This document shows positions 24,000 through 33,349 of a stretch of DNA of 64,000 nucleotides, piece by piece. Each line of letters begins with the position of its first letter. Position 1 is the first letter of the stretch. The notes beneath the pieces were generated by a model that saw only the letters and a program-made list of their open reading frames with translations, did not search any database and was not told where the DNA came from. The stretch comes from Streptomyces sp. R41. GTDB taxonomy: Bacteria; Actinomycetota; Actinomycetes; Streptomycetales; Streptomycetaceae. Location: NCBI RefSeq assembly GCF_041053055.1, contig NZ_CP163443.1, positions 372,001 through 436,000 of the forward strand, written 5' to 3'. The position numbers were made by a program, and so were the translations under genes.

Positions 24000-24833
24000 A
24001 TGTTCGATCGGGTGAGGAACGTGAGCGGGGGCCAGGCGGCGGTGCGACGGAGCGGGGGCACCGGGTGGCCGGGCGTGCTCGGCAAACGCGTACTGGTCAC
24101 TGGTGGTACGCGGGGGCTCGGCGAGCAGATTGTGCGACTGCTGGCCGCCGAGGGCGCGCGGGTGGCGACCTGCGCGCGCACCGCGCTCGATCTGGAGGCG
24201 CTGGCCGCGTCGATGGACTCCGCCGTGTTCACCCGGCCGCTCGATGTCACCGCGCGTGAGGAACTGGAAGAGTTCGTCGCGGCCTCGGCGAAACGTTTCG
24301 GCGGCTTGGACGGGGTGGTGGCCTGCGCGGGCGGTTCTCGCGGAGGCGGCATCGAGCAGGCGGACGCCGAGGACTGGGCGGCGACCTGGGAAGTGAACGT
24401 CGGCCATACGGCGCGGCTGGTGCGGGCCGCGGTCCCGCATCTGCGGGCGGCGGGCGGCGGCTCGGCCGTGGTGATCTCCTCGATCTCCGGCTGGAAGCCG
24501 GGGCCACATGCTCAATACGGGGTCGCGAAGTCCGCGCAGATCCATCTGGCAGCGTCGCTCGCCCGCGAACTCGGTCCCGACGGCATCCGCGTGAACGCCG
24601 TCTCCCCCGGGTCGATGCTCATCCCCGGCAGGCGCTGGGACCGGATGCGCAAGGAGGATCCCGAGGCGTTCGCCGGGTTCGTGGCGGCGGAGCTTCCGGG
24701 CGGAGAGCCGGTCGCGCCGCAGGAAGTCGCCCGCGTAGTGGCGTTCCTGCTGTCGGACTGGTCGAGCGGGATCTCGGGCGCCCACCTGCCGGTCGACCGC
24801 GCCCAGAACGCCCCCTCCCCCGACGGGTACTAA
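24000..24833 (+). CDS. Short-chain dehydrogenase/reductase
   Basis: A 277-residue NAD(P)-dependent SDR enzyme. The Rossmann motif TGGTRGLG follows KRVLV near residue 35, and the structural motif reads VACAGG. Catalytic Ser lies in VVISSISGW and catalytic Tyr/Lys in YGVAKSA, with IRVNAVSPGSMLIPG after it. All classical residues are in place; the C-terminus is unusually polar (VDRAQNAPSPDGY). Start choice is uncertain: the ATG at 24000 gives a 33-residue lead, while GTG at 24021 sits seven bases after GAGGAA and may be used instead. It is divergent from the anti-sigma-type gene. Substrate unknown. Confidence 0.9.
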   Translation: MFDRVRNVSGGQAAVRRSGGTGWPGVLGKRVLVTGGTRGLGEQIVRLLAAEGARVATCARTALDLEALAASMDSAVFTRPLDVTAREELEEFVAASAKRFGGLDGVVACAGGSRGGGIEQADAEDWAATWEVNVGHTARLVRAAVPHLRAAGGGSAVVISSISGWKPGPHAQYGVAKSAQIHLAASLARELGPDGIRVNAVSPGSMLIPGRRWDRMRKEDPEAFAGFVAAELPGGEPVAPQEVARVVAFLLSDWSSGISGAHLPVDRAQNAPSPDGY

Positions 24834-24856
24834 GGCACCCGGCGCCCCCGTACCGG

Positions 24857-26269
24857 TCACGCCACCGCTCCCAGTACGGCGCGCGACCTGCGCTCGAACT
24901 CCTGCACCACGGGCTCGTGGCGGCGGGGCTCGAGCCGCCTGCGGAAGTCGCGCAGGGCCTGGATCGACCGTTCGCTGTGCACGGTGCTGAGGGTGTCGAG
25001 CGCCTCGGTCGCCGTACCGACGGCCTCGTCCAGGCGGTCCTGCTGGAGATGCGCGGTCGCGAGGACGGAGCGGCTGATGGCCTGGCGCCTGCGCCGGTCC
25101 GCGTTGGCACTGAGCGATTCGCTCGCCGTGCGCTCAGCCTGGGCGGCAAGGCCGAGGTCACGGAAGCACAGGGCGGACTCGGCCTGCAGGTAGTGGTGGT
25201 CGAGGTAGCGCACCCACACCGACTCCTGGGCGGCTCCCTTGCTCGCGTCCAGCTGCCGCTCCGCGAGGCGCAGCGCCTCGGAAGCCTCGTCCGAGCGTCC
25301 CTGCGCGGCGTGCCCGCGCGCCGACATGGCGTACAGGCGCATCAGGCCGAGCGGGCTGCCCGATTCCTTCGCGGTGACGATCCCGGCGCGGGCCAGGGCC
25401 ACCCCCTCGTCGGGGCGGCCGAGGTTGGTGGCCAGATGGGAGAGTCCGGCCAGGATCTGGCCGCCCAGCACCCGGTCGCGCCCCTCGGCGCACAGTCTCA
25501 GCGCCTGGGTCATATAGCGCTGTGCCAGGCCGTACTCCCCCGCGTCGTACGAGCTCCAGCCGGCCATCGCGGCGAGGCGCGCGGCGGCGGCGTACAACTG
25601 GCGGCGCAGCCGCGGCGGTGTACCGCGCCGCTGCAGCAGGGGGACGACCTCGGTGGACAGGTAGTGCACGATGCTGGTGCGCACTCCACCGCCGCCGTAG
25701 TGGTTGTCCATCTGGTCGAACATGGCGATCATCGCGTGCACCTGCTCGACCGGTCCGCCGCTCGCCACCAGGGTCGGTTCGACGGCGTCCTGGTGCTCCA
25801 ACAGCCAGAGCAGCCATTCGCGCTGAGGGTTCGTCAGGGCGGCCGCGACAAAGGGGACCGTGCCGAGGAGGCTGCGGCGGGAGATGTCGGTGGATCCCAG
25901 TTCGGCCAGGGTGTGAAGGGTTTCTGCCACGTCTTCGCCATATAAGAGCGCCCTGCTCACGACCGGGCGCTGCTGATCGGAGTGGAAGCCGAGGTCCGCG
26001 GACGACACGGCGCGGCCGAGCCGCTCGGACAGTACGGCGGCGATCAACTCGGGTGTGGTTCCCCGAGGTTGCTGGCCCTGGAGCCAACGGGTGACCGACG
26101 CCTTGTCGTAGTGGGAGTCCGTGCCCTGACGGCGGCCCAGCTCATTGACCCGCAAGGCGAGTGAGGCGTAGGAGCAGCCGGCTTCCTTGAGGGCGGCCGC
26201 CAGCACCTTGTTGACCCCGGAGGGGGCCTTGCCGGCGTTCCTTGCTTTTCCGTCGGTCACGGTGGCCAT
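24857..26269 (-). CDS. NsdA-like TPR regulatory protein
   Basis: A 470-residue cytoplasmic protein of the NsdA type, TPR-bearing regulators that repress sporulation and antibiotic production in Streptomyces. The N-terminal ~90 residues are an HTH-like region (VNKVLAAALKEAGCSYASLA, then YDKASVTRWLQGQQPRGTTP) as in that group. TPR-like helical repeats run from about residue 220 to the end (LYAAAARLAAMAGWSSYDAG, LSHLATNLGRPDEGVALARA, LATAHLQQDRLDEAVGTATE). It is divergent from the WhiJ-like HTH gene across a 253-bp promoter region. The resemblance is by architecture and key phrases; whether it is the NsdA orthologue or a paralogue cannot be decided here, so no symbol is given. Confidence 0.8.
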   Translation of the reverse strand: MATVTDGKARNAGKAPSGVNKVLAAALKEAGCSYASLALRVNELGRRQGTDSHYDKASVTRWLQGQQPRGTTPELIAAVLSERLGRAVSSADLGFHSDQQRPVVSRALLYGEDVAETLHTLAELGSTDISRRSLLGTVPFVAAALTNPQREWLLWLLEHQDAVEPTLVASGGPVEQVHAMIAMFDQMDNHYGGGGVRTSIVHYLSTEVVPLLQRRGTPPRLRRQLYAAAARLAAMAGWSSYDAGEYGLAQRYMTQALRLCAEGRDRVLGGQILAGLSHLATNLGRPDEGVALARAGIVTAKESGSPLGLMRLYAMSARGHAAQGRSDEASEALRLAERQLDASKGAAQESVWVRYLDHHYLQAESALCFRDLGLAAQAERTASESLSANADRRRRQAISRSVLATAHLQQDRLDEAVGTATEALDTLSTVHSERSIQALRDFRRRLEPRRHEPVVQEFERRSRAVLGAVA

Positions 26270-26522
26270 CCCGGTCTCGCCTCACGGTCGCGTGCGGCTG
26301 CGCCCGTACGTACCTTGCCGGGACATCAATTCCCGTACGGCCGAGCACAGTTGCGCGTCGTCGTCACGGAGTGTGCGACACGTCACTCGATCACTATGGT
26401 GGCCGACACACTCAGCATGCAACCGGCGTTCTGATAATTTCAAAACGATTGGCATCGCCCTGTCTCTGTCATCAACCGCGTGGCACACTGCACGCTGTGA
26501 CGGCCGTTCCGGGAGGTAGGAC

Positions 26523-27389
26523 GTGAGCGAGAACCGCTCTGGCGGCAGCGCACCCACCGTCCTGCGGATGGTTCTCGGAAAACGGCTGCGCCAACTGCGG
26601 GAACGGGCAGGGGTGTCGTTCGAGGACGCGGCACGGGCCATCGAGGTCACTCCCTTGACGGTCCGCCGGATCGAGAAGGCCGAGGTCGGGCTCCGGATTC
26701 CGTACGTACGGGAGTTGCTGCACACCTACGGGGTTCCGGCGGCGGAGATCGACGACTTCCTCGCCCTGGCCAGGGAGGCCAACCAGCCCGGCTGGTGGTA
26801 CAAGTACCGCGACGTACTGCCGGAGTGGTTCAGCGCCTACGTGAGCCTGGAGAGCGAAGCCAGCGTCATCCGCCTCTACGAACCCCACTACGTTCCCGGT
26901 CTGTTGCAGACCCCCGACTACGCCGCCGCGCTCATGCGCGTCGGCTTCCCCAACGAGTCGAAGGAGGACATCGCCCGCCGCGTCGCCCTGCGGATCAAAC
27001 GCCAGGACCTGCTCGCCAAGCCGGACGCGCCCGCGGTCTGGGCCGTTCTGGACGAGACGGTGCTGCGCCGCCCGGTGGGCGGGGCCGAGGTGATGCGGGC
27101 TCAGATCGACCGGCTGCACGAGGTCCTGGACATGCCGAAGGTCCGGATCCAGATCATGCGCTTCCACGTGGGCGCCCACCCGGGCGCCTTCGGACCGTTC
27201 CACCACTTCCGCTTCGGCTTCTCCGAACTCCCCGACGTCGTCTACACGGAAAGCCTCGCCGGCGCGGTCTACGTCGACCGGCCCGACGACGTCGTCAGCT
27301 ATCTCGAAGTACTGGACCGGATGTCCGTGCAGGCGGAGCCGGTCGCTCGAACCAGGGCCATCCTGGGTGAACTGCGTAAGGAGTTGTGA
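26523..27389 (+). CDS. WhiJ-like XRE-family regulator (HTH_31 + DUF5753)
   Basis: A 288-residue DNA-binding protein. The N-terminal HTH (LGKRLRQLRERAGVSFEDAA, then EVTPLTVRRIEKAEVGLRIP) is XRE type. The C-terminal DUF5753 sensor domain shows IRLYEPHYVPGLLQTPDYAA, RVALRIKRQDLL, WAVLDETVLRRPVGG and MPKVRIQIMRFHVGAHPGAFGPF, then YTESLAGAVYVD. These are the family's hallmarks. Streptomycetes carry many such WhiJ-like proteins, which bias development and metabolism. The GTG start has GGGAGGTAGGAC upstream. A DUF397 gene follows four bases after the stop, the classical pair. Confidence 0.94.
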   Translation: MSENRSGGSAPTVLRMVLGKRLRQLRERAGVSFEDAARAIEVTPLTVRRIEKAEVGLRIPYVRELLHTYGVPAAEIDDFLALAREANQPGWWYKYRDVLPEWFSAYVSLESEASVIRLYEPHYVPGLLQTPDYAAALMRVGFPNESKEDIARRVALRIKRQDLLAKPDAPAVWAVLDETVLRRPVGGAEVMRAQIDRLHEVLDMPKVRIQIMRFHVGAHPGAFGPFHHFRFGFSELPDVVYTESLAGAVYVDRPDDVVSYLEVLDRMSVQAEPVARTRAILGELRKEL

Positions 27390-27392
27390 TCC

Positions 27393-27629
27393 ATGGGATC
27401 CGTCTACAGCGGCATGTCCGCCGTCGATCTGGGAACCGAGGGCTGGCAGAAGCCCTGGAGCGGCACGAACGGCGGGAGCTGTGTCGAGGCCAAGCGGCTG
27501 CCCGACGGCAGCGTCGCCTTCCGTCAGTCCAGGGACCCCGAGGGGCCGGCGCTGGTCTATTCCCGGGACGAGATGATCGCGTTCCTGCGGGGCGCCAAGT
27601 CCGGGCAGGCCGACTTCCTGATCGCCTGA
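27393..27629 (+). CDS. DUF397 protein, partner of the WhiJ-like regulator
   Basis: A 78-residue soluble DUF397 protein. The signature is complete: WQKPWSGTNGGSCVEAKRLP, then GSVAFRQSRDPEGPALVYSR and DEMIAFLRGAKSGQADFL, the standard S-S-GG-CVEVA...V-vRDSKDP-GP-L-f...W--F--gvk-G-fd pattern. DUF397 proteins are thought to act with the neighbouring XRE regulator, possibly modulating its binding. The ribosome site AAGGAG lies inside the last codons of the upstream gene, so translation is coupled. A strong hairpin follows at 27678. Confidence 0.94.
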   Translation: MGSVYSGMSAVDLGTEGWQKPWSGTNGGSCVEAKRLPDGSVAFRQSRDPEGPALVYSRDEMIAFLRGAKSGQADFLIA

Positions 27630-27677
27630 GCCCCCTCACCGCGGGGCACCGAGGTTCACCACTACGCCCGCACAACC

Positions 27678-27715
27678 GGACAACCCGCACGCCTACTCCC
27701 CCGTGCGGGTTGTCC
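27678..27715 (+). terminator. 14-bp perfect hairpin after the DUF397 gene
   Basis: GGACAACCCGCACG (27678-27691) pairs perfectly with CGTGCGGGTTGTCC (27702-27715) around a 10-nt loop. It separates the HTH/DUF397 pair from the next gene, whose start is 48 bases further on. Confidence 0.85.
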
Positions 27716-27762
27716 CCTGCACACTGAGGGAGTCGGTCGTCTCGGAGGGAGTGGGTGCGGGG

Positions 27763-28260
27763 ATGATCCTCCACCAGGCTCTCGCCCAGTGCCGGACGCT
27801 GGTCGTCGAGGGCCCCGACGGCATCGGCAGGAGCGGCCTGATCGCCGAACTGGCCCGCCACGGATTCATGATCCGCCGCTCGCGCGGGCACCTTCACCAT
27901 GTGAACCCCACCCAGCCCTACCGCGAACTCCTCGCCGCACCGGGGCGGTTGGCCATCGACGGCAGTCTCGTCCACGAACTGGTCTACGGACCGCTGCGCC
28001 GCGGGCGCTCCCGGGTGTCATGGATCCAGGCACTCGACTTCGCGGAGGCGGTGGCCGAACGCGACGGCGCCCTCATCCATGTGACGGGCGAGGCGGACGA
28101 CACCGAGTCGGTCGGCGCGTACGAGCGGGCGCTGCGCACCCTGGCCCAGCATGTCCCCGTCGTGACGGTCGACGCCGCAGAACTGGGCAATCCGATCCGC
28201 GGTCCCGCCTCCCCTGTGCCCCAACTCTGGGGCTGCACACAGACGTTGAGGATAGGTTAG
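27763..28260 (+). CDS. Thymidylate-kinase-like P-loop protein with a variant Walker A
   Basis: A 165-residue protein with a thymidylate-kinase-like beginning, TLVVEGPDGIGRSGLIAELA. The phosphate loop spans residues 17-24 but the invariant Walker A lysine is Arg (R23) and the next Ser/Thr pair is S-G. Further TMK-like elements are LAIDGSLVHELVYGPLRRGR and a helix ALDFAEAVAERDGALIHVTG. The chain is shorter than dTMP kinases (about 200 residues). With the Lys missing, it may bind nucleotides weakly or have lost catalysis. The ATG at 27763 lies 14 bases after GGAGGGA; GTG at 27751 is an alternative. It runs toward the PF04672 methyltransferase gene 35 bases downstream and is probably co-transcribed with it. 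Confidence 0.7.
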   Translation: MILHQALAQCRTLVVEGPDGIGRSGLIAELARHGFMIRRSRGHLHHVNPTQPYRELLAAPGRLAIDGSLVHELVYGPLRRGRSRVSWIQALDFAEAVAERDGALIHVTGEADDTESVGAYERALRTLAQHVPVVTVDAAELGNPIRGPASPVPQLWGCTQTLRIG

Positions 28261-28295
28261 ACACCGACCGCGTGACGTACGGCAGGAGACATCCC

Positions 28296-29105
28296 ATGGC
28301 AGACGGCCAGTCCACCCCCGACCAAGAGGCGCTGTCCAAGATCGACACCACGGTGCCGCACTCGGCGCGCATCTGGAATTACTGGATGGGCGGGAAGGAC
28401 AACTACGAGGTCGACCGGGTGGCGGGCGACGCCTACCGCGAAGTCGCCCCGAACATCGAGACCATGGCCCGCGCCTCCCGTGACTATCTGATCCGTACCG
28501 TCACCCTCGTGGCCGGCGAGTTCGGCATCCGTCAGTTCCTGGACATCGGCACCGGCCTGCCCTCGTACGACAACACCCATCAGGTCGCGCAGCGAGTGGC
28601 GCCCGAGTCGCGCATCGTCTACGTCGACAACGATCCCCTGGTGCTCCGCCATGCCCAGGCACTGCTCACCAGCACCCCCGAGGGCGTCACCAACTACATC
28701 GACGCGGACCTGCACGAGCCCGAGAAGATCATCGAAGCGGCGAGCCGCATCCTGGACTTCGACCAGCCCGTCGCCCTGATGCTCATGGGCATCCTCGGCC
28801 ACATCCAGGACTACGAGGAGGCCAAGTCGATCGTCCGCCGCCTCCAGGCCGCCCTGCCCTCCGGCAGCTACTTCGTGCACTACGACAGCACCGACACCGA
28901 CGCCGCCCTCAAGGAGGCCCAGCAGGGCTACGACGACACCGGCGCGATCCCGTACGTGCTGCGCAGTCCCGCTCAGATCAGCGCGTACTACGAGGGCCTC
29001 GAACTGATCGACCCCGGCATCGTGTCCTGCCCGCTGTGGCGCCCGGAGCCCGGTACGTCGCCCGAGCCCACGGACGTCCACGGGGGCGTGGCCCGCAAGC
29101 CGTGA
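28296..29105 (+). CDS. PF04672-type SAM-dependent methyltransferase (DUF574)
   Basis: A 269-residue protein of the large Streptomyces PF04672 family, predicted to use S-adenosylmethionine. Markers are PHSARIWNYWMGGKDNYEVD, the SAM-binding FLDIGTGLPSYDNTHQVAQ, the acidic strand IVYVDNDPLVLRHAQALL, YIDADLHEP, PVALMLMGILGHIQD, and the tail LELIDPGIVSCPLWRPEPG with HGGVARKP. The natural substrate of the family is not established. GGCAGGAG precedes the ATG. Members often sit near WhiJ-like/DUF397 genes, as here. A decayed homologue lies at about 20.8-21.2 kb on the same strand. Confidence 0.92.
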   Translation: MADGQSTPDQEALSKIDTTVPHSARIWNYWMGGKDNYEVDRVAGDAYREVAPNIETMARASRDYLIRTVTLVAGEFGIRQFLDIGTGLPSYDNTHQVAQRVAPESRIVYVDNDPLVLRHAQALLTSTPEGVTNYIDADLHEPEKIIEAASRILDFDQPVALMLMGILGHIQDYEEAKSIVRRLQAALPSGSYFVHYDSTDTDAALKEAQQGYDDTGAIPYVLRSPAQISAYYEGLELIDPGIVSCPLWRPEPGTSPEPTDVHGGVARKP

Positions 29106-29114
29106 TCAGGTCCC

Positions 29115-30518
29115 TCAGGCCTGCGCCGCCGGTTCGATGTTCTGGTTGAGACGGAACAGGTTGCCCGGGTCCCGGTCGGCCTTGATCCGGGCCAGGCGGG
29201 CGTAGTTGTCGCGATAGCTGGCCCTTACGCGCTCCTGGCCCTCGTCCATCATCATGTTGACGTAGGCCCCGCCCGCGGAGAACGGGTGCAGTGCGTCGAA
29301 GTAGTCGACGCTCCACCGCCTGATGACGTCGGCGTTGGCCGGGTCGGGGTCCACACCCGCGAAGACGGATGCCCAGCCGGCGTCGCGGTAGCTCCACGCG
29401 GTGTCCGTCGGAGCGTGGTCGTGGACGGCGGCGTCGATCGGATACATGTGCATCGTGGACTTCCACGTCGGCATCTCGGCAGCGAACTTGGCGTGCACGT
29501 CGACCGCGTCGCCCGGGATCTCGTTGACGAAGTCCGCGCGCCAATACCACTGGTCGCCGGGCGGGTAGATCCCGTCGAACGCGGACTGGATCGCGGGGTG
29601 CGGCATCGGCGCGGGGCCGTGCAGCAGTGGCTCGGGTACGGCGTCGAGCAGGGGGGCCATCTCCCTGGCCGCCGCCTCCGTGTCGTCACCGACGCGGCAC
29701 CACACGATGCCGCAGACCTTGCGCAGATGGATCTCTTCCGGGAACGGCGGGCCCGGAGGGACGGAACCGAACATGAAGAAGGCGTTCAGCTCGCGGGGCG
29801 CGTGCGGGAGGAAGTCGCGGTAGGCGGTGAGGACTTCGGCGCCGAGTTCGACGGGCCAGAAGGTGGGGCCGGCGACGACCGTGCTCACTTCGTGCAGCCG
29901 GAACAGGAACGAGGTGACGACACCGAAGTTGCCGCCGCCACCGCGGATCGCCCAGTACAGGTCGGTATTCTCGTCGGCGCTCGCGCGCACGCGCTCCCCG
30001 CTCGCCAGAACGAGCTCGGCCTCCAGCAGGTTGTCGATGGTCAGCCCGCACTTGCGGGTGAGGTGCCCGATGCCGCCGCCGAGAGTAATGCCTCCGACGC
30101 CCGTCGTGGAGATGATGCCGCTCGGTGTGGCCAGGCCGTGCGCGTTGGTGGCGCGGTCGACCTCGCCCCAGACGCAGCCGCCGCCGACCCGCACCGTGCG
30201 TGCCTTCGGGTCGACCTCGACGTCCTTGAGCGGGGAGAGGTCGAGGACCACCCCGTCGTCGCAGGTACCGAGGCCCGCTCCATGGTGGCCGCCGCCGCGT
30301 ACCGCGAGCGGGAGGCCGTGGTCGCGGGCGAAGCCGACGATCTGAGCGACGTCGTCGGGGCCTGTGCACCGCGCGACCAGGGCGGGGCGCCGGTCGATCA
30401 TCGCGTTGTACACGGTACGGGCCTCGTCGTACCCGGAATCCTCCGGCCCGATCAACTGCCCCTTGAATCCCGCCAGTTCCTGGCGTGTCGCCTGTGCCGG
30501 TGTGATGGACATACGCAT
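29115..30518 (-). CDS. BBE-type FAD-dependent oxidase
   Basis: A 467-residue flavoprotein of the berberine-bridge-enzyme/6-hydroxynicotine-oxidase group. The FAD domain holds LAVRGGGHHGAGLGTCDDGV, whose His after GG normally carries covalent FAD, then VGGGCVWGEVDRATNAHGLA and TTGVGGITLGGGIGHLTRK. The second covalent site of bicovalent members (Cys in a HGTC-type turn) is absent: the matching turn is ATPSGIIS. The C-terminal BBE motif is YVNMMMDEGQERVRASYRDN, then DPGNLFRLNQNI. No signal peptide is seen, so it is cytoplasmic, unlike the exported flavoprotein at 4.3 kb. It is convergent with the methyltransferase gene. Substrate unknown. Confidence 0.9.
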   Translation of the reverse strand: MRMSITPAQATRQELAGFKGQLIGPEDSGYDEARTVYNAMIDRRPALVARCTGPDDVAQIVGFARDHGLPLAVRGGGHHGAGLGTCDDGVVLDLSPLKDVEVDPKARTVRVGGGCVWGEVDRATNAHGLATPSGIISTTGVGGITLGGGIGHLTRKCGLTIDNLLEAELVLASGERVRASADENTDLYWAIRGGGGNFGVVTSFLFRLHEVSTVVAGPTFWPVELGAEVLTAYRDFLPHAPRELNAFFMFGSVPPGPPFPEEIHLRKVCGIVWCRVGDDTEAAAREMAPLLDAVPEPLLHGPAPMPHPAIQSAFDGIYPPGDQWYWRADFVNEIPGDAVDVHAKFAAEMPTWKSTMHMYPIDAAVHDHAPTDTAWSYRDAGWASVFAGVDPDPANADVIRRWSVDYFDALHPFSAGGAYVNMMMDEGQERVRASYRDNYARLARIKADRDPGNLFRLNQNIEPAAQA

Positions 30519-30671
30519 CCCCCGTGTCTGGGGACCGGTACCGGGGTCCCTGTCCGGGTCCCCTGCTCCAGTCTCCCTCTGATGGGTTCGATGCGCCTGT
30601 TCTAGTCCGGCTCCTCGCTACGCAGATATCCGTGCCCGCCACCCAGCTCGCCCCGGGCGGCTACCTACCTT

Positions 30672-33266
30672 TCAGCGGCCGGGCAACATGCCCAGCTCCA
30701 CAGCACGGGCCGCGGCCTGACGTCGGGTGCGGACACCGAGTTTGTCCAGTACGGCGGAGACATGGTTGTCGACCGTGCGCACCGACACCACCAGCTTGTC
30801 GGCGATCTCCGGGTTCGTCAGCCCTTCCGCGAGCAGCCCCATGACCTGCGCCTGGCGTTCCGTGAGACCGGCGGGGTTCTCCCGGGTCACCGCGAGCGGG
30901 CCCCGTGGGATCCGGCGTAGCCCGAGCGCGCGCAGCTGCCCGCGGACCAGACGGGCGAGCGGCTCCGCGCCCAGGCCGTCCAGAGCGGCGAGCGCGGTGA
31001 GCTTGTCGTCCGGGTCCGGGCTCTCGGCGAGGGCGGCCGCATGCTCGTACGGGCATCCCGCCGCGTCCCAGGCCCGCGCCGCCTCGCGCCAATGACCCGC
31101 GGCCTGCAATGCGTACGGATGCTTCGAACCGTCCGCCCGAACCGGATGCCCGGCCTTGGCGAGCCAGTAGCCGAGCTCGGCCCGGTGCGGCACGGAGGCC
31201 AGCCGACAGGCTTCGGCGAAGACAGGGCCCGCGGCCGCGACCACCGCGGGGTGGTCGCCCCGCAGCCACGCCGACTCGGCCTGGGCCGCCGCGACCGGTC
31301 CGGTGCGCTGGAGTTCGCTGCTCCGCTCGGCGATCTCCCAGGCCTGTGCGAGCAGTTCGTCGCCGCCACCGCTGCCGCGGCGCACCCGCACCCGGGCCAG
31401 CACCGTCAGCGCGGGGCAGCGGGCGGGCACGAAATCGTGGGCGCCGAGCTCGGCGTACTTCTCGGCGTCGTCCCAGGCACCGGCGGCGAGTCGGCGCATG
31501 GCCAGCTCGACCTGGAGTTAGCTGAGGAAGCCGAGGTGCTCCGCCCGGTCCGCCAGGTCCATGGCCGGTGCCAGAAAACGGTCCGCCTCCGCGTAGTCGA
31601 GGTTTTCGAGCAGGGTCCAGATGATGTTGGCGTAGGCCCGGCAGGCGTGCTCGACCTCGCCCGCCCCGAGGGCCACCTTGAGGCTCTCCTCCAACTGGGT
31701 CCGTCCCAGCGGGTCTCCCGCCCTCCAGCGGGCGGCGCCGACGTTGTTCAGGGCATGGGCGAGGATCTCCAGGTCTCCCGCCCGGCGGGCCAGATCGATG
31801 GCACGCTCACCGAAAGCGACCGCCTGGGCGTGCCGGTCGGACAGCATGTGCAGCTGGGAGGTGTTGCTGAGGGCGAGCGCGAGCAGCCGGTCGTCCCCGG
31901 CTTCTTCCAGCACCGCGATGGCCTCCCGCGCGGCCTTCCGGGCCTCCTCGGCGTCACCGGCCCACCAGTGGATTCTCGACAGCCACCGCAGATCCGCGCC
32001 GAGTGCCCGCGCGTCTCCCAGGGACCGGCGCAGCTCGACCGCCTCCCGCTCCGCGAGGACCGCCGCCCCGGAGTCCGCGATGGTGTAGCCCTCCACCGCG
32101 TAGCGTTCGAGCAGGTCTGCGCGTTCGGCCGGGTCGAAGCGCTTGCGCTGCCTCAGCACGAGGCGCAGGTGCGCGGCAGCCTCGCGGTGCGCACCTGCGC
32201 GGGAGGCGTCGCGTGCGGCATTGGGCCCGTGACGCGCGATCGCCTCCTCGTCGCCCGCCTCGGCGGCGTGGTGGACGATCCGGGACACGTCGCAGTCCGG
32301 TGTGGCGACGAGCGCGGCGAGCACGTACCGGTTCAGCTCGATCCGCCGTGCGGCGGGGAGGGAGTCGGCGACGGCACGGCGGATCAGCTCGTGCCGGAAG
32401 CCCACCCGTTCCGGGGTGACGACCAGCAGGCCGCGCTGCTCGGCGGCCGTCAGCGCGGTCACGCCTTCCGCCAGCAGCGCGTTGACCAGCGGGAGTTCCA
32501 CCGCCGACGGCACTACGGCGAGCTGTTCCAACGCGTCACGAGTGCCGTCGTCCAACCCCCGCAGACGGGCCAGTACGGCGTCCACGACCGTTGGCGGTAC
32601 GCCGCCGGTACCGCCTGCCGCCACCACCTCGGCGACGAAGAAGGGGTTGCCCGACGTCACCTCGTACACCTCGGCCGGATCCAGTCGGCTGGCGGAGCTC
32701 AGCCGGCGTACTGCCGCGGCGGAGAGCCGGTTCAGCGGCAGGCGGTGCACACGCTCGGCACGGGACACCTGTCCGAGCAGATGGCGCAGCGGATGTTCAC
32801 GGCCCAACTCGTCGTCCCGGTACGTCAGGACCAGCACGGCCGGGAGCCGCTCCACCCGGCGGACGAGGAACCGCAGGGCGTCGAGCGACGCCTCGTCCGC
32901 CCAGTGCACGTCCTCGACGACGAGTACCGCAGGATGCGGCGCCGTTCTCAGTTCGGCGCGCAGGGCGTCGTACACCCGATGACGGTCGCCACCCTCGGTG
33001 AGCGCCCGGGCAAGGTCCGGCCCGACGCTTCCCACGAGGTCACGGAACGGCCCGAGCGGCCGTCGCGTCGCGAGGTCGTCGCACTCGCCCAGCAGCACGC
33101 GTGCCGCGGCGGGCAGCACCTTGGGCAGGGCCTTCACCAGGCTGGACTTGCCGATGCCGGCCTCGCCGAAGACGAGCGCGACGGACCCGGCGCCGTCGGC
33201 CGCTTCGCGCGCGGCGGCAGCCACCTGGGCGAGCTCGCGGTCGCGTTCGAGGATCCCCCGATCCAC
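30672..33266 (-). pseudogene. LAL-type LuxR regulator split by one in-frame TAA
   Basis: One continuous reading frame of 865 codons encodes a large ATP-binding LuxR (LAL) regulator but is interrupted by TAA at 31518-31520. Before the stop (582 residues) comes an AAA/NTPase module with Walker A GEAGIGKSSLV and Walker B VLVVEDVHWADEASL, then TPR-like helices ending LADRAEHLGFLS. After it the same frame continues LQVELAMRRLAAGAWDDAEK, more helical repeats, and a C-terminal LuxR HTH (LTERQAQVMGLLAEGLTNPE, then SVRTVDNHVSAVLDKLGVRT). The reading FLS-Y-LQVELAMRR would need only TAC for TAA. No frame or length change is seen elsewhere. The GTG start has CACAAT six bases upstream, a leaderless promoter. 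Inactivation by a recent nonsense mutation is the best reading; readthrough or a sequencing error are alternatives. Confidence 0.85.
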
Positions 33267-33349
33267 GGCGCCATTGTGGCACGCACCGCGCTGCCCGGCG
33301 GGGGCTCCGCGAACTCGCCGTGGTGCGATGTGATGCGCAGACGTACGAG

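Noticed and set aside
29115..30518. Bicovalent flavin attachment in the BBE-type oxidase
   Set aside because: The histidine site is present, but the second cysteine turn is ATPSGIIS, so only single covalent attachment is supported.
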